Shown: positions 26,751 through 36,890, counted from the stretch's first letter. The stretch: 64,000 bases of DNA from Amycolatopsis oliviviridis (GCF_014654365.1 NZ_BNAY01000002.1:682001-746000), one strand, 5' to 3'. Notes: generated by a model from the letters alone, not told the origin. Program-made: numbers and translations.

Positions 26751-27424
26751 CCCCGCGCGTTCCCCTGCTCCGGCACCCGGTAACCGGAGCCGACGACGGT
26801 CTCGATGATGCCCGGCTCGCCGAGCTTCTTCCGCAGGGTCATCACGGTGACCCGGACGGTGGTGGTGAACGGGTCGGCGTTCTCGTCCCATACCCGTTCG
26901 AGCAGTTCCTCGCTGCTGACCACCGAACCGGCGGCCGACAGCAGCACCTCCAGCACGCCGAACTCCTTGCGGGTCAGCTCGACCGGGCCGCTCGCGCGGC
27001 GGACGGTCCGCCTCGCCGGGTCCAGTTCGACGTCACCCGAAGTCAGCAGCGGCGGCGCGGCCGGGGTCGCGCGACGGCCCAGCGCGCGCACCCGCGCGAC
27101 GAGTTCGGGGAAGGCGAACGGCTTGGCGAGATAGTCGTCGGCGCCGAGGGAAAGCCCGTCGACGCGGTCCGAAACGGAACTGCTCGCGGTGAGCATCAGC
27201 ACCCGGGTCAGCTCGCCGGACGCGACGATCTCGCGGCACAGGTCGTCACCGGACATCCCGGGCAGGTCGCGGTCGAGCAGCACGACGTCGTACCGGGTGA
27301 CGGCGGCCTTCTCGTGCCCGTCGTCACCGGTGAGCGCGATGTCCACCGCCATGCCCTCGCGCCGCAGGCCGCGTGCGATCGCGTCGGCGAGGGGTTCTTC
27401 GTCTTCGACTACCAGAATTCGCAC
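26747..27424 (-). CDS. OmpR-family response regulator
   Basis: A 225-residue response regulator. The receiver has the acidic pocket ILVVEDEEPLADA, the phosphoacceptor Asp in VVLLDRDLPGMSGDD and the Lys in DDYLAKPFAFPELV. The winged-helix DNA-binding domain includes LTRKEFGVLEVLLSAAGSV and ends with ETVVGSGYRVPEQG. GTG at 27424 is 18 bp after the PucR gene, so PucR, this pair and the reductase may share a transcript. Targets unknown. Confidence 0.93.
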   Translation of the reverse strand: MRILVVEDEEPLADAIARGLRREGMAVDIALTGDDGHEKAAVTRYDVVLLDRDLPGMSGDDLCREIVASGELTRVLMLTASSSVSDRVDGLSLGADDYLAKPFAFPELVARVRALGRRATPAAPPLLTSGDVELDPARRTVRRASGPVELTRKEFGVLEVLLSAAGSVVSSEELLERVWDENADPFTTTVRVTVMTLRKKLGEPGIIETVVGSGYRVPEQGNARG

Positions 27425-27442
27425 GACCCTACGTTGCCATAT

Positions 27443-28945
27443 TTACCTGAGAGTGACCTGATTGGACCAGCGGAGGGCGAACCACAGCCGCATCCGGACC
27501 TCCGGATCCGCCAGATCCACCCCCAGCGCCCGTTCGATCTGCCCGATCCGGTGCCGGACGCTGTTGCGGTGCACGCCCAGTTCGGCGGCCGTCCGGTCCC
27601 AGCCGCCGTGGTGCGCGAGCCAGATCCGCAGCGTCTCGACCAGTTCGCGGTCGCCCTTCCGGTCGAGTTCGCGCAGCGGCGCCAGCGCCTGGGCGGCGAA
27701 CCCGGCCGCCGCGTCCGGCGCGATCAGCGCGTCCAGTCCCAGCCCGGACGCTTCCGCCACCACCGGCCGTCCGAGCGCCCCGGCCCGCGCGAGCAGCAAC
27801 TCGACTTCGCCCGCCGCGTCGGGGAGCCGCTCGGGTGGCACGGGCGAGCCCACGACCGCGAGCCAGCCGTCGGCGCGGAGCCGGTCGAGGTCGCCGATCT
27901 CCGGCGCCTCGCGGACGATCGCGGTGAACCGCGGCCCGGGCAGCAGCCGCACCAGCGGGGTGTCGAGCCGGGCGCGCAGCCAGTCGTAGCGCGCGGCGGC
28001 CTCGCTCGGGCCGCGCCGGTAGGCGATCCCGGCGACCAGGCGGCGTTCGTCCCCGCCCACCACGTCGGTCTCCCCCAGCAGCAACGCCGTGGCGGTGGCG
28101 CCCAGCCCGGCCGCGTCCGAACCCGCGCGGCCCGCCAGTCCGAGCAGCGCCGCCCCGACCGACAGGATCGAGCGATCCGCGCCGTCGAATCGCGCGACGC
28201 GGCCGACCACCACCAGATGCGACGCCGTCGCCTGCGGGTACACCGGCTGCGCGACGACGTGCGTACCGTCGGCCAGTTCCGTCGTCGCGCTGCGGATCCC
28301 GCGGCCCGTCCGCAGCGTGGCGACTAGTTCCCGGACCTCGGCGGGCAGTGGCGAGGGCGCGCCGTGGTCCGCGGCGAGGACGTCGCCGACGCCGACCAGC
28401 GCCACCCACGCCCGCAGCCGTCCGGCCAGCGCGCTCGCCAGTTCGCCGAGCCCGTCACCGGCGGCCCGGGTCAGTGCCTCGCGCGCGACCGCGATCCGCC
28501 GCTGTTCCCGCTGTCCGGCTTCGGCGAGCGCGACCGACACCGCCCGGCTGATCGCCAGGAACGGCGTCCGCGGCTGGACGATCAGGAGCGGGAGGCCGTG
28601 CCGGACACACGCCGTCCGCAGCGGCGGCGGCAGCGTCTCGTAGGCGCCGGGGGTGAGGCCGAACCCCAGCGCGGAGATCCCGCTGTCGGCAAGCCGCCGG
28701 ACATAACGGTCGATTTCGGGCGGCTCCTCCGGCAGGTTCACCCCGGCGGTGAGCAGCAGTTCCGCCCCGAGCAGGTACGGCGCCGGATCCCGCAGCTCGC
28801 TGACGTGCGCCCAGCGCACCGGGGCGTCGAGCGCGCCCGGCCGCAGGGTCTCCACGACCGGGTCGAGTGCCAGTTCCGGGTTGCCGACCACGGCCCGTAA
28901 CGGGACATTCACATCCGAGTCGAGCGGATCGTGGGTTTGGGTCAT
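27443..28945 (-). CDS. PucR-family transcriptional regulator
   Basis: A 500-residue regulator with an N-terminal PucR domain (about 20-135; HVSELRDPAPYLLGAELLLT), a central GGDEF-like CdaR region and a C-terminal helix-turn-helix (AHHGGWDRTAAELGVHRNSV, then RIGQIERALGVDL). ATG 28945 is chosen over an ATG 12 codons upstream because of spacing from the divergent operon. PucR proteins usually activate purine, amine or amino-acid catabolic genes; here it diverges from the arginine/guanidinobutyrate operon, its likely target. Confidence 0.9.
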   Translation of the reverse strand: MTQTHDPLDSDVNVPLRAVVGNPELALDPVVETLRPGALDAPVRWAHVSELRDPAPYLLGAELLLTAGVNLPEEPPEIDRYVRRLADSGISALGFGLTPGAYETLPPPLRTACVRHGLPLLIVQPRTPFLAISRAVSVALAEAGQREQRRIAVAREALTRAAGDGLGELASALAGRLRAWVALVGVGDVLAADHGAPSPLPAEVRELVATLRTGRGIRSATTELADGTHVVAQPVYPQATASHLVVVGRVARFDGADRSILSVGAALLGLAGRAGSDAAGLGATATALLLGETDVVGGDERRLVAGIAYRRGPSEAAARYDWLRARLDTPLVRLLPGPRFTAIVREAPEIGDLDRLRADGWLAVVGSPVPPERLPDAAGEVELLLARAGALGRPVVAEASGLGLDALIAPDAAAGFAAQALAPLRELDRKGDRELVETLRIWLAHHGGWDRTAAELGVHRNSVRHRIGQIERALGVDLADPEVRMRLWFALRWSNQVTLR

Positions 28946-29056
28946 TCCATCCTCGTTTTCACAAGACTTCGGATGGATCATCCCATGTCGTTCAAGCTGC
29001 GAACGAACCTACGGTGACCCGAACGAAGCGAACAGCCCCAAGGCAAGGAGGACACC
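28946..29056. promoter_or_regulatory. Divergent promoter region with a CGTTC-GAACG repeat
   Basis: The 111-bp gap between the PucR gene and the SSS transporter holds CGTTC (28989-28993) and GAACG (29001-29005) separated by 7 nt, with further GAACG copies at 29021-29025 and a direct GAAC repeat nearby. Candidate binding site for the PucR protein. A ribosome site AAGGAGG lies before the transporter GTG. Confidence 0.4.
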
Positions 29057-30508
29057 GTGGCCGGTGACTACGCGGTGATCGCGCTCTACATAGCGGGCAT
29101 GATCGGGGTCGGCTGGTTCGGGCTGCGGCTCGCCAAGACCAAGTCCGACTACCTGGTCGCGGGCCGTCGCCTCGGCTGGTTCATGTACTCGGGCACGATG
29201 TCCGCGGTCGTCCTCGGCGGCGCTTCGACGGTCGGCGGCGTGAAGCTCGGCTACACCTACGGCATCTCCGGCGCCTGGCTCGTGATCGCGATCGGCGTCG
29301 GCATCCTGGTCCTCCACACGCTGTTCGCGCGGCGGCTGGTGAAGCTGCGCGTCTACACCGTCGGCGAGATGCTCGACCTGCGCTACGGCGGCTCCACCAG
29401 CGCCATCTCCGGCGTCGTCATGTGGGGCTACACGCTGATGCTGACCGTCACCTCGACGCTGGCGTTCGCCACCATCTTCAAGGTCCTCTTCAACGTGCCC
29501 AGCTGGGCGGGCATCGCCATCGGCGGCTCGATCGTGGTGCTCTACTCGGTGCTCGGCGGCATGTGGTCGATCACGCTGACCGACATCGTCCAGTTCGTCA
29601 TCAAGACCATCGGCATCCTGCTGATCCTGCTGCCGGTCTCGATCGTCTCGGCGGGCGGTTTCGACGGGATGGCCGCGCGGCTGGACGAGAGCTACTTCGA
29701 GCTGACCGCCATCGGCGGCGACACGATCTTCACCTACTTCCTCATCTACAGCTTCGGGCTCCTGATCGGCCAGGACATCTGGCAGCGCGTGTTCACCGCG
29801 CGGACGCCGGGCATCGCCACCGGCGGCGGCGTGATCTCCGGTGTCTACTGCCTGGTCTACGGCCTCGCCGGCGCCCTGATCGGCACCGCGGCCAAAGCGC
29901 TGTACCCGAACCTCGCCAGCGCGCAGGACGCGTTCGCGACCATCGTCGAGCAGCAGCTGCCCGCCGGGATCCGCGGCCTGGTGCTCGCGGCGGCGCTGTC
30001 GGCGATGATGTCGACCGCGAGCGGCGCGCTCATCGCCTGCTCCACGGTCAGCACCTCCGACCTGCTTTCCAAGCTGGGCCTCAAGAAGGCCGTCAACGAG
30101 GTCGCAAGGAACCGCGTCACCACCCTGGTCCTCGGTCTGGTCGCGATCGGCATCGCGATGATCGTGGACGACGTCGTCAACGCGCTGACCATCGCCTACG
30201 ACATCCTCGTCGGCGGCCTGCTGGTCGCGATCATCGGCGGGCTGGCCTGGAAACGCGGCACCCGTCAGGGCGCGCTCGCGTCGATGGTCGTCGGCACCGT
30301 CGTGGTCATCACCTTCATGTTCGTCGACGGCGTCGAAGCCAACAGCCCGATCTACTGGGGCCTCGGTTCGAGCCTGGCGGTGTACCTGGTGGTCAGCTTC
30401 TTCACCCCGCGTACCTCGGACGAGATCCTCACCGTGTGGACCCGCCGCCTGAACGGCAGTGCGGCCGCCGAAGAAGAAGAGGCGAAACTCGCTTCTTCGC
30501 AGTCCTGA
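29057..30508 (+). CDS. Sodium:solute symporter (SSS family)
   Basis: A 483-residue membrane protein of the SSS family with about 13 hydrophobic segments. Visible are [39 protein letters not shown] and the family signature region [22 protein letters not shown] start with GGAGGACACC upstream. It is the first gene of the operon with a ureohydrolase, so it probably imports arginine, guanidinobutyrate or a related solute with sodium (inference). Confidence 0.88.
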   Translation: MAGDYAVIALYIAGMIGVGWFGLRLAKTKSDYLVAGRRLGWFMYSGTMSAVVLGGASTVGGVKLGYTYGISGAWLVIAIGVGILVLHTLFARRLVKLRVYTVGEMLDLRYGGSTSAISGVVMWGYTLMLTVTSTLAFATIFKVLFNVPSWAGIAIGGSIVVLYSVLGGMWSITLTDIVQFVIKTIGILLILLPVSIVSAGGFDGMAARLDESYFELTAIGGDTIFTYFLIYSFGLLIGQDIWQRVFTARTPGIATGGGVISGVYCLVYGLAGALIGTAAKALYPNLASAQDAFATIVEQQLPAGIRGLVLAAALSAMMSTASGALIACSTVSTSDLLSKLGLKKAVNEVARNRVTTLVLGLVAIGIAMIVDDVVNALTIAYDILVGGLLVAIIGGLAWKRGTRQGALASMVVGTVVVITFMFVDGVEANSPIYWGLGSSLAVYLVVSFFTPRTSDEILTVWTRRLNGSAAAEEEEAKLASSQS

Positions 30509-30533
30509 AACCCCTTCACACCAAGGAGATACC

Positions 30534-31487
30534 GTGCCTCACCAGAGCCCGATCGGACCCGTCGACTCTTCGAGGGTGCCCCGGTTCGCCGGTTTCGCGA
30601 CCTTCGCGAGGCTGCCGCGGCTCGATCAGGTCGAGCGCGCCGACGTCGCCGTCGTCGGGGTGCCGTTCGACGCCGGGGTGTCCTACCGTCCCGGCGCGCG
30701 CTTCGGCCCCGCCGCGCTCCGTGAGGCCAGCCGGCTCCTTCGCCCGTATCACCCGGAACTCGACGTTTCGCCGTTCGCCGAAACGCAGGTGGTCGACGCG
30801 GGCGACATCGCGCTCAACCCGTTCAACATCGGCGAGGCGATCGAGACCCTGCAGGACGAGGCCGAGGCGCTGACCGCGGGCGGGACGCGGCTGGTGACCG
30901 TCGGCGGTGACCACACGATCGCGCTGCCGCTGCTGCGGGCGGCGGCGAAGAAGCACGGACCGGTGGCGCTGCTGCACTTCGACGCGCACCTCGACACCTG
31001 GGACACCTACTTCGGCGAGCCGTACACGCACGGCACCCCGTTCCGGCGGGCGTCCGAGGAAGGCCTCCTCGACACCGAAGCGCTGTCCCACGTCGGCACG
31101 CGCGGCCCGCTGTACGGCAAGCGGGACCTGGAAGAGGACCGCCGCCTCGGATTCGGCATCGTCACCTCCGGCGACGTCATGCGCCGCGGGGTCGCCGAGA
31201 CCGTCGACGCGCTGCGCCAGCGCATCGGAGGCCGCCCGCTCTACATCTCGGTCGACATCGACGTGCTCGACCCGGCCCACGCGCCGGGCACCGGCACCCC
31301 CGAAGCGGGCGGGATGACCAGCCGCGAACTGCTGGAGATCCTGCGCGGGCTGCGCGACTGCAACCTCATCGGAGCGGATGTCGTCGAGCTTGCCCCGGCT
31401 TACGATCATGCCGAGATCACCGCCATCGCGGCTTCCCACGTCGCCTACGACCTGGTGAGCCTGCTCAGTTTGGGGAAGGGCGCATGA
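30534..31487 (+). CDS. Ureohydrolase, agmatinase/guanidinobutyrase type
   Basis: A 317-residue manganese ureohydrolase of the arginase/agmatinase family that splits a guanidino group to give urea. Metal ligands are seen in [23 protein letters not shown] and [23 protein letters not shown] start with AAGGAG 8 nt upstream; it overlaps the next gene by 4 bp. By fold alone it would be agmatinase (SpeB), but the 2-ketoarginine-decarboxylase-like enzyme and aldehyde dehydrogenase beside it make 4-guanidinobutyrase (GbuA) at least as likely. Confidence 0.85.
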   Translation: MPHQSPIGPVDSSRVPRFAGFATFARLPRLDQVERADVAVVGVPFDAGVSYRPGARFGPAALREASRLLRPYHPELDVSPFAETQVVDAGDIALNPFNIGEAIETLQDEAEALTAGGTRLVTVGGDHTIALPLLRAAAKKHGPVALLHFDAHLDTWDTYFGEPYTHGTPFRRASEEGLLDTEALSHVGTRGPLYGKRDLEEDRRLGFGIVTSGDVMRRGVAETVDALRQRIGGRPLYISVDIDVLDPAHAPGTGTPEAGGMTSRELLEILRGLRDCNLIGADVVELAPAYDHAEITAIAASHVAYDLVSLLSLGKGA

Positions 31488-33139
31488 CCAGCACTGAACG
31501 GATAGGCGGCGACGTAGTCGTCGAAACCCTCCACGCGCTCGGCGCGGACACCGTGTTCGGCCTGCCCGGCCAGCACGCGCTCGGCCTGTTCGAAGCGTTG
31601 CGGCGCACGGACGACCTGCGCGTCATCAGCTCGCGGGTGGAGAACAACCTGGCGTTCGCGGCCGACGGGCACGCGCGTGCCCGGCTCGCGGCGGACCCCG
31701 AAGGCCCGGTCCCGGTGACGCCGATGATCGTGTCGACCGGTCCCGGCGCGCTGCTGACTTTGGCTTCGTTGCAGGAATCCCGGGCCGCGTCGGTCCCGGT
31801 GCTCGGGATCTCCAGCCAGATCCCGGTCGCCGGGCTCGGCGGCGGACGGCACGGCTACCTGCACGAACTGCCCGATCAGCAGGCCAGTTTCCGCGATGTG
31901 GTGAAGTCGGTGCACGTGGTGCGCACCGTCAGCCAGATCCCGACGGCACTGCGCGAGGCGTGGGAATCGGCGGCGACCGCGCCGTACGGCCCGGTGTGGG
32001 TCGAGATCCCGCAGGACATCCTGCTGGCGACGACGGATCTGCCGCAGATCACCTCGGTGACGGCACAGCCCGCGCCGCTCGCCCCGTTGCCGGAACTCGT
32101 CACCGAAGCCGCGAATCTCCTTGGCGCGGCGAAGAATCCGGTGATCCTCGCCGGTGGAGGCGCGCTGCGTTCGGGCGCGCGGGCGGAGCTGAAGGCGCTC
32201 GCGGAGGCGTTGCGCGCGCCGGTGCTGTCGACGTTCGGCGGCAAGGGCGTCTTCGGCTGGGACCATGAACTTTCCGGGCAGTCCTGGCTTGAGGACTGGC
32301 ACAGCACCGAGTTCCTCTCCGACGCGGATGTGCTGCTGGTGCTGGGTTCCGGGCTCGGCGAGCTGTCCAGCAACTACCGCGAGTTCGCCCCGCGCGGCCG
32401 GGTGATCCAGGTCGAGGCCGATCTCGGGAAGCTGGAGTCGAACTACCCGGCGCTGGGCATCCATGCCGACGTCCGGCTCGCCCTGCAAGCGCTTCTGGAG
32501 CAGGTGCCGTTCCGCCAGGCCGACGGCGTCGCCGAAGCCGCGGTGGCGGATCTGCTGGCCAAGGTGCGCGAACGCCTCGACGGCCAGCCCCTCGAAGCCG
32601 AGCGCAAGCTCATCGACGACATCCGCGCGGCGGTCCCCGAAGGCACGCAGACGTTCTGGGACATGACGATCGCGGCTTACTGGGCCTGGTCGGCGTGGAA
32701 CCCCGAGGGCGCGCCGATCCACACCGCGCAGGGCGCGGGCGGCCTCGGCTACGGCCTGCCCGGCGCGCTCGGCGGCGCCGCGGCGACCGGCGGCCCGGCG
32801 CTCGCGGTGTCCGGCGACGGCGGCGCGATGTACGGCGTCGCGGAACTGGCCACGGCGGTCCAGCACGGCTTGAACGTCACGTGGCTCGTCATCGACGACG
32901 GCGGCTACGGCATCCTGCGCGAATACCTGACCGGCGCCTTCGGCCAGTCCACCGCCACCGAACTCGCGCGGCCCGATTTCGCCGCACTGGCGAAGTCTTT
33001 CGGCGTAAGCGCCACCGTGTCCTCTTTGGACACCGTCGGGAAGGACCTCGTCGACGCGCTGGGCACCCCCGGCCCGTCGGTGGTCGTCGTCCCAGCCCTG
33101 CTGAAGATGTTCGAGCCGACCCACCTGGAGAAGAAATGA
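31484..33139 (+). CDS. aruI: TPP-dependent decarboxylase, probable 2-ketoarginine decarboxylase
   Basis: A 551-residue enzyme of the acetolactate synthase/decarboxylase family. The N-terminal domain has the cofactor-activating Glu in [19 protein letters not shown] and the [14 protein letters not shown] stretch. The C-terminal TPP motif starts [20 protein letters not shown] and ends [14 protein letters not shown]. In Pseudomonas, AruI decarboxylates 2-ketoarginine to 4-guanidinobutyraldehyde, and an aldehyde dehydrogenase plus guanidinobutyrase finish the route; exactly these functions flank this gene with 4-bp overlaps. The symbol is an inference from context, not a proven activity. Confidence 0.6.
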   Translation: MTSTERIGGDVVVETLHALGADTVFGLPGQHALGLFEALRRTDDLRVISSRVENNLAFAADGHARARLAADPEGPVPVTPMIVSTGPGALLTLASLQESRAASVPVLGISSQIPVAGLGGGRHGYLHELPDQQASFRDVVKSVHVVRTVSQIPTALREAWESAATAPYGPVWVEIPQDILLATTDLPQITSVTAQPAPLAPLPELVTEAANLLGAAKNPVILAGGGALRSGARAELKALAEALRAPVLSTFGGKGVFGWDHELSGQSWLEDWHSTEFLSDADVLLVLGSGLGELSSNYREFAPRGRVIQVEADLGKLESNYPALGIHADVRLALQALLEQVPFRQADGVAEAAVADLLAKVRERLDGQPLEAERKLIDDIRAAVPEGTQTFWDMTIAAYWAWSAWNPEGAPIHTAQGAGGLGYGLPGALGGAAATGGPALAVSGDGGAMYGVAELATAVQHGLNVTWLVIDDGGYGILREYLTGAFGQSTATELARPDFAALAKSFGVSATVSSLDTVGKDLVDALGTPGPSVVVVPALLKMFEPTHLEKK

Positions 33140-34542
33140 CTCAGGTCCTGAATTTCGTCGACGGCGCCGAGGTACCGGCGGCGGGCTCGCGGACGCTCGA
33201 TCTGGTGGACCCCGCCACCGGCGAGGTCTTCGGCACCAGCGTCCTGTCCGAGCAGTCCGATGTGGACGCCGCGCTGGAGGCCGCCGAACGGGCGTTCAAG
33301 GTGTGGCGCAAGAGCACTCCCGCGCAGCGTCAGCTCGCGCTGCTGAAGATCGCCGACGCGGTCGAAGCCCGCGCGGAGGAGTTCGCCGAACTCGAAATCC
33401 GCGAGACCGGCAAGATCCGGGACGTCGTGCTGGAGGAGGAGATCCCGGAGTGCGTCAGCGCCCTGCGGTTCTTCGCCGGCGCGGCACGGCAGCTCGAAGG
33501 CACCGCGTCCGGTGAGTACCTGCCGGGGCACACGTCGGCCATCCGCCGTGAACCGGTCGGTGTCTGCGCGCAGATCGCGCCGTGGAACTACCCACTGATG
33601 ATGGGCGTCTGGAAGATCGCCCCGGCGCTGGCGGCGGGCAACACCGTCGTGCTGAAACCCGCGGAGACCACGCCGTCGACGGCCGTGCTGCTGGCGAAGG
33701 TCGCGGCGGAGTTCCTTCCACAGGGCGCCTTCAACGTGCTGTGCGGAGACCGCGACACCGGCCGCGCGCTGGTGAAGCACCCGATCACCGAACTGGTGTC
33801 GATCACCGGGTCGACCCGGGCAGGCATCGACGTCGCCACCGTCGCGGCGGCCGACCTCAAGCGCACGCACCTGGAACTCGGCGGGAACGCGCCGCTGCTG
33901 GTCTTCGGCGACGTGAACCTCGCCGAGGCGGCCGAGGGCATCGTCGGCGCGGCGTTCTACAACGCCGGGCAGGACTGCACCGCGGGCAGCCGGGTGCTGG
34001 TGGACGCGGCGATCCACGACGAGTTCGTCACGGAGCTGACCAAGGCCGCCGCCGCGCAGAAGCCCGGCGCGGACTTCGGCCCGCTCAACAGCGAGGCACA
34101 GTTCGGCCGGGTCCGCGGGCTCGTCGAACGGCTGCCGTCGCACGCCCGCGTGGAGACCGGCGGCACCCCGGCCGGTGATCGCGGGTTCTTCTTCTCCCCC
34201 ACCGTGATCTCCGGCCTGAAGCAGGACGACGAGATCGTGCAGGAGGAGATCTTCGGCCCGGTCATCACCGTCCAGTCCTTTGTGGACGAAGACGAGGCGG
34301 TGCGCCTGGCGAACGGCGTCCCGTACGGGCTCGCGTCGTCGATCTGGACCCATGACCTCGGACGCGCGACCCGCGTTTCGGGCGAACTCGACTTCGGCTG
34401 CGTCTGGGTCAACACCCACGGGCCGCTGGTCTCGGAAATGCCTCATGGCGGCTTCGGGCACTCGGGCCACGGAAAGGACCTCTCGTCCTACTCCTTCGCC
34501 GAGTACACCCGCGTCAAGCACGTCATGACCCGCTTCGCCTGA
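33136..34542 (+). CDS. Aldehyde dehydrogenase (4-guanidinobutyraldehyde / aminobutyraldehyde type)
   Basis: A 468-residue NAD(P)-dependent aldehyde dehydrogenase. The NAD-binding IAPWNYPLMMGVWKIAPAL, the catalytic Glu in HLELGGNAPLLVF and the catalytic Cys in NAGQDCTAGSRVLV are intact; the QDCTAGSR form is common in aminobutyraldehyde dehydrogenases. It overlaps the decarboxylase by 4 bp. In context it would oxidise 4-guanidinobutyraldehyde to 4-guanidinobutyrate (role of KauB in Pseudomonas). Oxidation of aminobutyraldehyde from putrescine is the alternative. Confidence 0.85.
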   Translation: MTQVLNFVDGAEVPAAGSRTLDLVDPATGEVFGTSVLSEQSDVDAALEAAERAFKVWRKSTPAQRQLALLKIADAVEARAEEFAELEIRETGKIRDVVLEEEIPECVSALRFFAGAARQLEGTASGEYLPGHTSAIRREPVGVCAQIAPWNYPLMMGVWKIAPALAAGNTVVLKPAETTPSTAVLLAKVAAEFLPQGAFNVLCGDRDTGRALVKHPITELVSITGSTRAGIDVATVAAADLKRTHLELGGNAPLLVFGDVNLAEAAEGIVGAAFYNAGQDCTAGSRVLVDAAIHDEFVTELTKAAAAQKPGADFGPLNSEAQFGRVRGLVERLPSHARVETGGTPAGDRGFFFSPTVISGLKQDDEIVQEEIFGPVITVQSFVDEDEAVRLANGVPYGLASSIWTHDLGRATRVSGELDFGCVWVNTHGPLVSEMPHGGFGHSGHGKDLSSYSFAEYTRVKHVMTRFA

Positions 34543-34543
34543 C

Positions 34544-34608
34544 CGCGTTTCGTCCTCTGAACGCGGTAGTTGGCAGTACGAACCACCGCATTCAGAGGAC
34601 GAAACGCG
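34544..34608. repeat. Inverted pair of the CGCATTTAG-family repeat
   Basis: Arms 34544-34567 and 34585-34608 (24 nt each, one mismatch) start CGCGTTTCGTCCTCTGAACG. The right arm, read in reverse, is the same unit as at 44-65. It fills the gap between the aldehyde dehydrogenase stop and the NCS1 permease start in a co-directional operon, so it may partly terminate or stabilise the upstream mRNA. Confidence 0.85.
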
Positions 34609-34625
34609 CGTACTTGGAGGTCCCC

Positions 34626-36068
34626 ATGGGTGACAAGGTCACCGAAGTCGAGCAGCACGGCATCGCGCCGATCCCGCCGGAGGAACAGACCTCGCGTCCG
34701 CGCGACCTGTTCCGCATGGCGTTCGGCGGCGCGAACACCTTCGCCACCATCATCCTCGGGACCCTCCCGATCGCCTTCGGCCTGAGCTTCTGGGCGGCGG
34801 TGGCCGCCACCGTCGCGGGTGTGGTCGTCGGCGCGCTGGTGCTCTCGCCGATGTCGCTGTTCGGGCCGCTCACCCGGACCAACAACGCGGTCTCCTCCGG
34901 CGCGCACTTCGGCGTCGTCGGCCGCTGTGTCGGTTCCTTTCTCTCCCTGCTGACGGCGATCACCTTCTTCGCCATCTCGGTGTGGGTGAGCGGCGACGCC
35001 GTCGCCGGTGCGGCACAACGGCTTTTCGGTTTCGACGGCGGCGAAGTGCTCCGCGGCGTCGCGTACGGCGTCATCGCGATCGCGACGCTGGTGGTGTGCA
35101 TCTACGGCTACCGGTTCATGCTGCTGGTGAACCGGGTCGCCGTGGTGCTGGGCACGGCGATCATGCTGCTCGGGATCATCGCCTACGGCGGCACGTTCGA
35201 CCCCGGGTTCGCCGGCACCGGCGCCTACGCGCTCGGGGACTTCTGGCCGACCTGGATCCTCGCCGCGCTCACCACGATGGCGAACCCGATCTCGTTCGGC
35301 GCCTTCCTCGGCGACTGGACGCGCTACATCCCCGCGCGCCACAGCCGCCGTTCCCTGCTGGCCGCGCCGTTCCTGGCGCAGGTGGCGACGTTGCTGCCGT
35401 TCGGGTTCGGCATCGCCACCGCGACCCTGGTCGCGGATCCGGCCGACTACATCACCGGCCTGACCGCGATCTCCCCGCTCTGGTACGCGATCCCGCTGAT
35501 CGTGGTCGCGCTGATCGGCGGGCTGTCCACCGGGACGACTTCGCTCTACGGGACCGGCCTGGATTTCAGTTCGATCTTCGTGAAGCTGAGCCGCGTCCAG
35601 GCGACACTGCTGATCGGCTCGCTCAGCGTGGTGTTCATCTTCGTCGGCAATTTCGTGCTGGACATGGTGTCCAGCATCAACGCCTTCGCCACGCTGATCG
35701 TGCTGTGCACGTCGCCGTGGATGGTGATCATGATGATCGGTTTCGTGCTGCGGCGCGGATTCTACGATCCGGACGACCTCCAGGTTTTCAACCAGGGTCG
35801 CAAGGGCGGGCGCTACTGGTTCACCCGCGGCGTGAACTGGCGCGCGATGGCCGCCTGGATCCCGGCGACGACGCTGGGCCTGCTGACCGCCAACACCCCG
35901 ATGATCGCCGGGCCGCTCAAGGACATCGCGGGCGGCGTCGACATCAGCATGGTGGTGACGCTGTGCACGGCGGCGATCGCGTATCCGGTGCTGGTGAAGC
36001 TCTTCCCCGAGCCGCGCGAGGTCTACTCGTACGCCGAGCCCGTCACGGAACCGGCTGTCGCCGCTTAG
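34626..36068 (+). CDS. NCS1-family permease (cytosine/purine/allantoin type)
   Basis: A 480-residue nucleobase:cation symporter-1 protein with about 12 membrane segments. Characteristic stretches are FRMAFGGANTFATIILGTLP near the N-terminus, ANPISFGAFLGDWTRYIP in the middle and LSTGTTSLYGTGLDFSS. ATG with TTGGAGG upstream. It is the last gene of the catabolic operon, separated from it by a hairpin. The substrate could be a purine, cytosine, allantoin or another nitrogen compound. Its stop overlaps that of the converging SDR gene. Confidence 0.87.
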   Translation: MGDKVTEVEQHGIAPIPPEEQTSRPRDLFRMAFGGANTFATIILGTLPIAFGLSFWAAVAATVAGVVVGALVLSPMSLFGPLTRTNNAVSSGAHFGVVGRCVGSFLSLLTAITFFAISVWVSGDAVAGAAQRLFGFDGGEVLRGVAYGVIAIATLVVCIYGYRFMLLVNRVAVVLGTAIMLLGIIAYGGTFDPGFAGTGAYALGDFWPTWILAALTTMANPISFGAFLGDWTRYIPARHSRRSLLAAPFLAQVATLLPFGFGIATATLVADPADYITGLTAISPLWYAIPLIVVALIGGLSTGTTSLYGTGLDFSSIFVKLSRVQATLLIGSLSVVFIFVGNFVLDMVSSINAFATLIVLCTSPWMVIMMIGFVLRRGFYDPDDLQVFNQGRKGGRYWFTRGVNWRAMAAWIPATTLGLLTANTPMIAGPLKDIAGGVDISMVVTLCTAAIAYPVLVKLFPEPREVYSYAEPVTEPAVAA

Positions 36069-36880
36069 GCGAAGCGGCGCAGCGCCCCGAGGAACAGCGC
36101 GTCGAAGGCGCGGTCCGGGAGCACCCGGCGCACGAATAGGATCGGCTTCGCCCCGAAACCCGCGGCGTAGCGGGTCTTCGGGCGCCGGGCCCGGACGGCC
36201 TTCAGGACGACGTCGGCGATCACCTTCGGATGGGAACCGCGCGCGGCCTGGCCGAAGAACTTCGCCAGCGCCTTGGCCTGCGGCGCGTACGCGGTGTCGC
36301 CCGAGGTCTTGAGCAGGTTCTCGACGGCGATGCCGCCCCATTCGGTCTTGATGGCGCCGGGCTCGATCACCACGACGTCGATGCCGAACGGCTTGAGCTC
36401 CAGCCGCAGTGAGTCGCTCAGGCCTTCGACCGCGAACTTGGTCGAGTGGTACCAGCCGCCGAGCGGTTCGTAGATCTTGCCGCCGATCGAGGAGATGTTC
36501 ACGATCTTGCCGGAGCCCTGGGCGCGCATCTGCGGCGTGGTCAGCTGGACCAGCCGCGCGAGGCCGAACAGGTTGACCTCGAACTGGTACTTCCCTTCCG
36601 AGAGCGGCACGTCCTCGAAGGCTCCGTACGAGCCGTAGCCCGCGTTGTTGACCAGGACGTCGATGCGGCCGGACTCCTCGATGATCCGCTCGATGCCCGC
36701 GACCATCGACGCGTCGTCGGTGACGTCCATCGCGAGGACCTTGATCCCGCGTTCCGCGAGCCCGGCCATCCGCTCGACGCGGCGCGCGGCACCGTAGACC
36801 GTGTAGCCCGCCTCCCGCAGCGCGAGGGCCGTGGCTTCGCCGATTCCCGCGGATGCGCCCGTGACCAGTGCGACCTTCAT
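36065..36880 (-). CDS. Short-chain dehydrogenase/reductase
   Basis: A 271-residue classical SDR oxidoreductase. NAD(P) binding is by VALVTGASAGIGEATALAL; DVLVNNAGYGSYGAF and the catalytic WYHSTKFAVEGLSDSLRLE (Tyr-x-x-x-Lys, with Ser in VNISSIGGK) are intact. ATG 36880 gives the usual length; upstream codons run into the operator region. It diverges from a TetR gene, with two mirror-image operators between them, so repression by that protein is likely. Substrate unknown. Confidence 0.9.
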   Translation of the reverse strand: MKVALVTGASAGIGEATALALREAGYTVYGAARRVERMAGLAERGIKVLAMDVTDDASMVAGIERIIEESGRIDVLVNNAGYGSYGAFEDVPLSEGKYQFEVNLFGLARLVQLTTPQMRAQGSGKIVNISSIGGKIYEPLGGWYHSTKFAVEGLSDSLRLELKPFGIDVVVIEPGAIKTEWGGIAVENLLKTSGDTAYAPQAKALAKFFGQAARGSHPKVIADVVLKAVRARRPKTRYAAGFGAKPILFVRRVLPDRAFDALFLGALRRFA

Positions 36881-36890
36881 GTCCCTACTC

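Noticed and set aside
8214..36068. Secondary-metabolite gene cluster
   Set aside because: No polyketide or peptide synthetase, P450 or precursor gene is present; the genes fit primary nitrogen and lipid catabolism.
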